A DNA stretch of 64,000 bases. Origin: Serratia symbiotica (lineage in GTDB: Bacteria; Pseudomonadota; Gammaproteobacteria; Enterobacterales; Enterobacteriaceae). This document shows, piece after piece, positions 59,527 through 64,000 of this stretch (positions are counted from its first letter, which is position 1; each line of letters starts with the position of its first letter). The translations under genes and the position numbers were made by a program. The notes below the pieces were generated by a model. That model was not told where the DNA came from. It ran no database searches and worked only from the letters and a program-made list of their open reading frames with translations. The stretch covers positions 2,350,147 through 2,414,146 of the forward strand of contig LR025083.1 of NCBI GenBank assembly GCA_900380265.1. The letters are read 5' to 3'.

Positions 59527-60920
59527 ATGACTAAATCTGCGTTCAATATATCAAGATTGCTGTGGATTGTCGCAATGTCATTCTTCATGTAGTCACTGGA
59601 TTCCACTGTTATGCACAGTGCACTACTTGCAACTGCTCATGACCTTGAGCGTTCACCGCTGGTAGTTCAGTCAGTAACCATTAGTTATACACTAGCGGTA
59701 GCCCTATTAATCCCGATTAACGGATGGCTGGGAGATCATTTTGGCATTCTCCGTACATCTATCTTTCCAGTATCATTATTTACTCTCGGATCGCTGTTAT
59801 CTACATTGTCAACAACATTAAAAAGACTAGTAACCTCACGCATTATCCAGAGAATAAGCGGAGATATAAGGATGCCCGTAGCACGACTTGCCCTGTTACG
59901 CACCTAGTCACATAACAAACGACTACCAATACTACACTACGTTACCATAACTGGCTTAGTCGGGACAATGCTCGGTCCTGTGCTAAGTGATTGGCTTGTT
60001 AGCTACGTTACCTGGTACTGGATTTTCTTGATTAACATTCCGCTTGCCATTATTACCATTTCCTATACACAAAATATATGCCGGAGTTGCTAACGAGAAA
60101 CGCCATTTTGACTTTATTGGATATATATTATTCAGATTTAGTTTAATATTTTTATTCATCTACATTGACTTGTTTGCCAACAAGTAATAGGGCAAGTCAC
60201 TCCCTTTGTATCTTTTTTGTGGTGTTGTTGTTTTATGTATCTATATCATCCATGCACAGCATCATCAAAAACCACTAATTAGTTTAGATTTATTTTAAAT
60301 ACGTACGTTTTAATAGATACTAAACTAAAGGAAACATTGTTTCGAGATCAGGGACAGATTGTGTGCCATTTTAATTCTCTTAATGCTACAAATGGAGCAT
60401 GGATACTTAGCTGTAACCCCTCGCTGCATGATGGTACCAACAGAAATTGGATCAATTATGGCAAACCCATGGTCCCCCAAATACTACGCTAGTTCGGATG
60501 CCGCAAGGCGTTAATTAGTATTACGATTATTATCAGCAGGCTTATCGCTAAGTTTTCCCTGCATGCACCTAACATACCACCATGGATAATTGCGACACTA
60601 CTTTCGTTTTAGGAATGGCAATTTCCATCCAATGTACTGTTATGCATACTATTAGTTTAGCAGATTTAAATGATGACAACACGAGTTCTGGTAACAGCAT
60701 TTTAGCAATCATTCAACAACTCTCCATAATCTGCGAAGTAGCTATCAGCGCGGCTGTACTCCGCTTTTATTACTCCTTTTCAATTACTAGCATCATCGAA
60801 CAATGACATTATACTTTTCTTACTATAGGGTTTGTTATCATAACTTTAGCTATTATATTTTTAAAAAAAGGTGGCCAAACTTTCATTAACAATCGATCAG
60901 ATAATAATCATCTGAAGTAA
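59527..60920 (+). pseudogene. hsrA: inactivated MFS (DHA2) transporter hsrA (yieO)
   Basis: Reads MTKSAFNISRLLWIVAMSFFM, then a TAG (59590-59592) where the family has Gln, then SLDSTVMHSALLATAHDLERSPLVVQSVTISYTLAVALLIP. The same frame gives MPVARLALLRT, a second TAG, then GLVGTMLGPVLSDWLVSYVTWYWIFLINIPLAI. After a frameshift the middle is eroded. Near 60400 CMMVPTEIGSIMA and at 60600-60780 [41 protein letters not shown] match the second half of E. coli HsrA/YieO. The last residues run to a TAA at 60918-60920. This drug/metabolite:H+ antiporter-like protein is dead. It is far more readable than the other relics, so it died recently. Confidence 0.93.
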
Positions 60921-63900
60921 AGTTCACTCATTGAGCACAATCCAGCTCTTTAGTGTTTATCCGGATATATAAATGCCTACGCACACTTTGGACGTAATTA
61001 ATCAAAACGATGAACGCTAAATTACTTCTTTTTTAGAAATAATTAATACTAAACAATAGCGTAATTTATAGGATGCGAGCAACCTTATTTTAGGTTTGAT
61101 GAGTGCTTTATTTTAAATGAAATGGAATAACAGTAAAAACTCCTTATCCGTAGCACCTAATAATCTATTAATATCACTCACACATTTGATCATTATGAGT
61201 CAATACTAACTACACGCTAAAATACTTACTTAGTCTATTTCTATTAGTCTCAACCCTTAGTTAGGCTGAGATACAGTTGTAAATAATTCATTAAACCTTA
61301 TTCTGATCCAGCGGTCATGCGACATTTTTCACTTCTCTAAAAATAAATAGAGTAAAAATACTTTCGTATAAGTTCTTTTTACAGTTCTTATAATACCACA
61401 AGATTACAGTTATTTAATGGAACACTCTAACTTCTATTAGATTAAACTCATCACATCACGTTCATTTGCTATAGCAAATGAACGTGATAAAGGTTTGTTT
61501 GCTGCATATATTATTTTGAGTAAAATACTCCCACCTAGTTAAGTAATTTAGGTTAACTTTCTAACCAATTGTTATATCTATGAACATAAATAACCTTATG
61601 TGAATTGGATTGTTTTTTAAAATGAGATGGGCCTACTAAGCTGATAGGCCATAACCAATAGTTATATAATAACTCTGGATCTTTGATTTTATTTATTCCA
61701 AATGCATAATAATTCAAAAAGAATTCCATAAATAGTATTTTGACAATAATTGTTAATTTTTATAGATATAGAAACAAAGCTGTTCTCCACTTAATCACAC
61801 CCGCTAAGTTAAGTTATTCCAATTATCGGAATACTTAAATACTATATTGATTTCTTTACATAGATTGTAAATTTCAACTATAAATAGTTGTCATGTAGAC
61901 ATCCATTGAACATATTTGTTTATTCATGACAACAGAGTACAAGGAAAGTCCTTAAAGCTATCAGTTAAATTTTAGATCTTTCTAAAACTTATTTAAATCT
62001 ATTTTAACCTTCTACAATGCAAAATACTATTTTTTAAGATAAACTATTAAAGAGAGAAAGATTAAACCGCCTCTAGCAAGGAAATTAAATTCTACTAAGT
62101 TTATTCCGTTACCCATCAGAAAGCAGGCTCTATATTGTTTTTCAGAAAGCCCATGCGCTAAAGTTTAGTTTTTAGAAATAAAAGTAAAGTTACGAATATA
62201 ATTCCACATTATATTATTTCGAAACTTACCTTTAAATCTGTACGTGAATTTAAATAATATCAATAAGAATTTTGATGTAAATATTCTTATTTTGTAAAAC
62301 ATTGGCAAATTCATCGTTCGCATAAAGAGGTATGTTAATTATATTCCTATACTCTAAACTTTTAAAAAATATTTTTATACGAGTTGTTATGGTTGTCATA
62401 GATTATTAAAGTCTAGGATGTTTTATATAAATATTTGGTCGATCTTATTATAAGAAGTTATCAAGCTTCACAACAAAAGAAGTTTCTCAGTCCAGCCTAA
62501 GCATCTCTGCAAAAGCTTATTCCTTGTATTTTAGATGTACAAATACAAATCAACAACTTAATCAATAATATCTGTTAATCACAGAGATGAATTAGCTTTT
62601 GAGCACGGACGATAGCAATGTAAATTCTACTATAATCTAAAAAAATTCAACTTGAGATGTTGGTATGCTCGGTTAGACTGTTGGAGACAGTTAAATTAGC
62701 TAATCAAAATAACTGATAGTCTTTATATGCGTTAAATCGCTAAACCTTTATCTATAAATAAATTTAGACTTTTACATGTCATTGCATGATATCAATCATA
62801 TCAGAAAGTTTAGTAATTAGCTTTTCTATAAACTCCCTGCAATAAAACCCTTTATAAACTAATAATTATAAATATATAAAGTCCTAAATAAGAAAACACA
62901 GTCGTTATTATTTAGCATAAAGCTTAAAACTTATCAGATATATTTATTTAACAAATATTCCAGCCTTAGATAAATCACTTGCATACCGGCATGTAGGTGA
63001 TGAATTTAACTTGGTTAACTATTGTTTCTCTATTTAAGAAGGGAAATAAACAGCTAATAATTCAACATAAAGTATACTCTAGATTATTATTTGCAATACT
63101 TTATTTATTATTACATAAGTTAACTATTTTGTTTTGAGAAAAAGAGTTTATCTGTAATGGATACAAATATTATTTGAGATGGTAAGAAATCAAAAATCAC
63201 TATAAGCACACAACCTATCAGTAAAAAATACCAATATTTAGTCGCTAATAAGCTTTAAAACAATAAACAAGCTACAACCTTTATCCGTTCATTAGCATTA
63301 AGTTAAGCAACTAGAATAAATTGCTAATTATTGAATGCATATACTGATTAGTAGTTTGGTTAACAAAATTAAATCTAACTTTACTAAATTTATGATATTC
63401 GGATACTTAATGAATCGCAGCGATGAATGGAAATAATTACTCATAGCTTTATACTGAAGCAGATATACAATATTTTTGAAATAGTACAATTAATATTTAA
63501 TTATCCATAAATATACAAGAGTAAGCTAAATAGACAAGATCTCTAGTTTATCAATCACTTTACTACTGAGTACCATAAATATAAAATCTTCTATTTTAAT
63601 TTCGTATAATTCCGACACTTAAATAATAAAGTAAGAAGCAATTAGTTGCTAAACTTTAATTGTCATGTTTGGTATAGCTTAATGAAAGTATAAAGTAATA
63701 TTACTATTGATGCAACAGAAAGTCTGACAAACGATGCCAATCAATATAACTGGAGAAGAAATATAAATGATCGAGCATAATCTTATAAAAATTAAATTTA
63801 ATGACTTATAGATCCATTAGTACTAAATTGCACTTGTGGATAACTATGGGTATAAGAAAGGCACAAGTAGTGCGTTCCTCAACAACAGATAAGTTATGTA

Positions 63901-64000
63901 TATAACTTTTAAATTTGATCCCAATTTATCTTTGTTAGATCACTGGTCATCCACAGTAAATCACTCTTATAAGTGCATAATATTCAAAGGAAATAATAAC
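60921..64000. other. decayed region at the right end
   Basis: No ORF of note. By synteny the rbs operon would follow hsrA; nothing of it is recognisable. The DNA is very A+T-rich. It holds the longest perfect palindrome of the window at 61455-61488. Confidence 0.65.
61455..61488. repeat. perfect 34-nt palindrome
   Basis: The 17 bases 61455-61471 are the exact reverse complement of 61472-61488, with no spacer. The left half begins ATCACGTTCATTTGC. It is followed by an A-rich rather than T-rich stretch, so it is not a terminator on the + strand. It lies about 530 nt after the hsrA relic. Confidence 0.95.

Noticed and set aside
1..64000. CRISPR array, insertion sequence, prophage, rRNA operon or toxin/defence system
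   Set aside because: I looked for spaced direct repeats, transposase-like ORFs and rRNA landmark sequences and saw none. The hairpins differ in sequence and spacing, so they are not a CRISPR or a single repeat family.

Overview
The window looks like part of the chromosome of a gammaproteobacterial (Enterobacterales) insect endosymbiont in the middle of genome reduction. Every intact protein is closely similar to its Escherichia coli/Serratia counterpart. Only about a quarter of the 64 kb is still coding. The rest is A+T-rich, stop-riddled DNA with no ORF of convincing quality. HolC and ValS read as Serratia/Yersinia-like, so a Serratia symbiotica-type or Sodalis-allied symbiont is my best guess, but genus is not settled by the sequence alone.

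The genes fall into five islands that keep enterobacterial micro-synteny, separated by decayed DNA. (1) 2.8-5.7 kb: hupA, yjaG, a relic of nfi, hemE. (2) 14.0-22.2 kb: tRNA-Leu(CAA) leuX, lptG-lptF, and divergently pepA-holC-valS. (3) 31.4-34.2 kb: gmk, rpoZ and a dead spoT. (4) 40.2-53.7 kb: bipA/typA, a relic of glnG, engB (yihA), polA and dsbA. (5) 59.5-60.9 kb: a pseudogene of the MFS transporter hsrA (yieO). The orders inside the islands match E. coli; the joins between them do not, so the chromosome has been rearranged. No rRNA, insertion sequence, CRISPR array or prophage was recognised.

What survives is core cell biology: DNA replication and packaging (polA, holC, hupA), translation (valS, leuX, engB, bipA), nucleotide metabolism and transcription (gmk, rpoZ), LPS export (lptF, lptG), haem synthesis (hemE), protein folding in the periplasm (dsbA) and peptide recycling (pepA). 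Alarmone control (spoT), nitrogen regulation (glnG), endonuclease V repair (nfi) and a drug/metabolite exporter (hsrA) have been lost.

Three things stand out. First, DNA polymerase I is split by a frameshift exactly in the linker between its 5' nuclease and Klenow parts, next to an A6 tract, and its proofreading site has lost two of four catalytic carboxylates (D424 to K, D501 to E in E. coli numbering). Second, DsbA carries CQHC instead of CPHC in its active site. Third, the non-coding DNA contains many perfect inverted repeats with unrelated sequences, including a 20-bp-stem hairpin, a 30-nt palindrome and a 34-nt palindrome, far more than base composition predicts. I know of no described element family that explains them.
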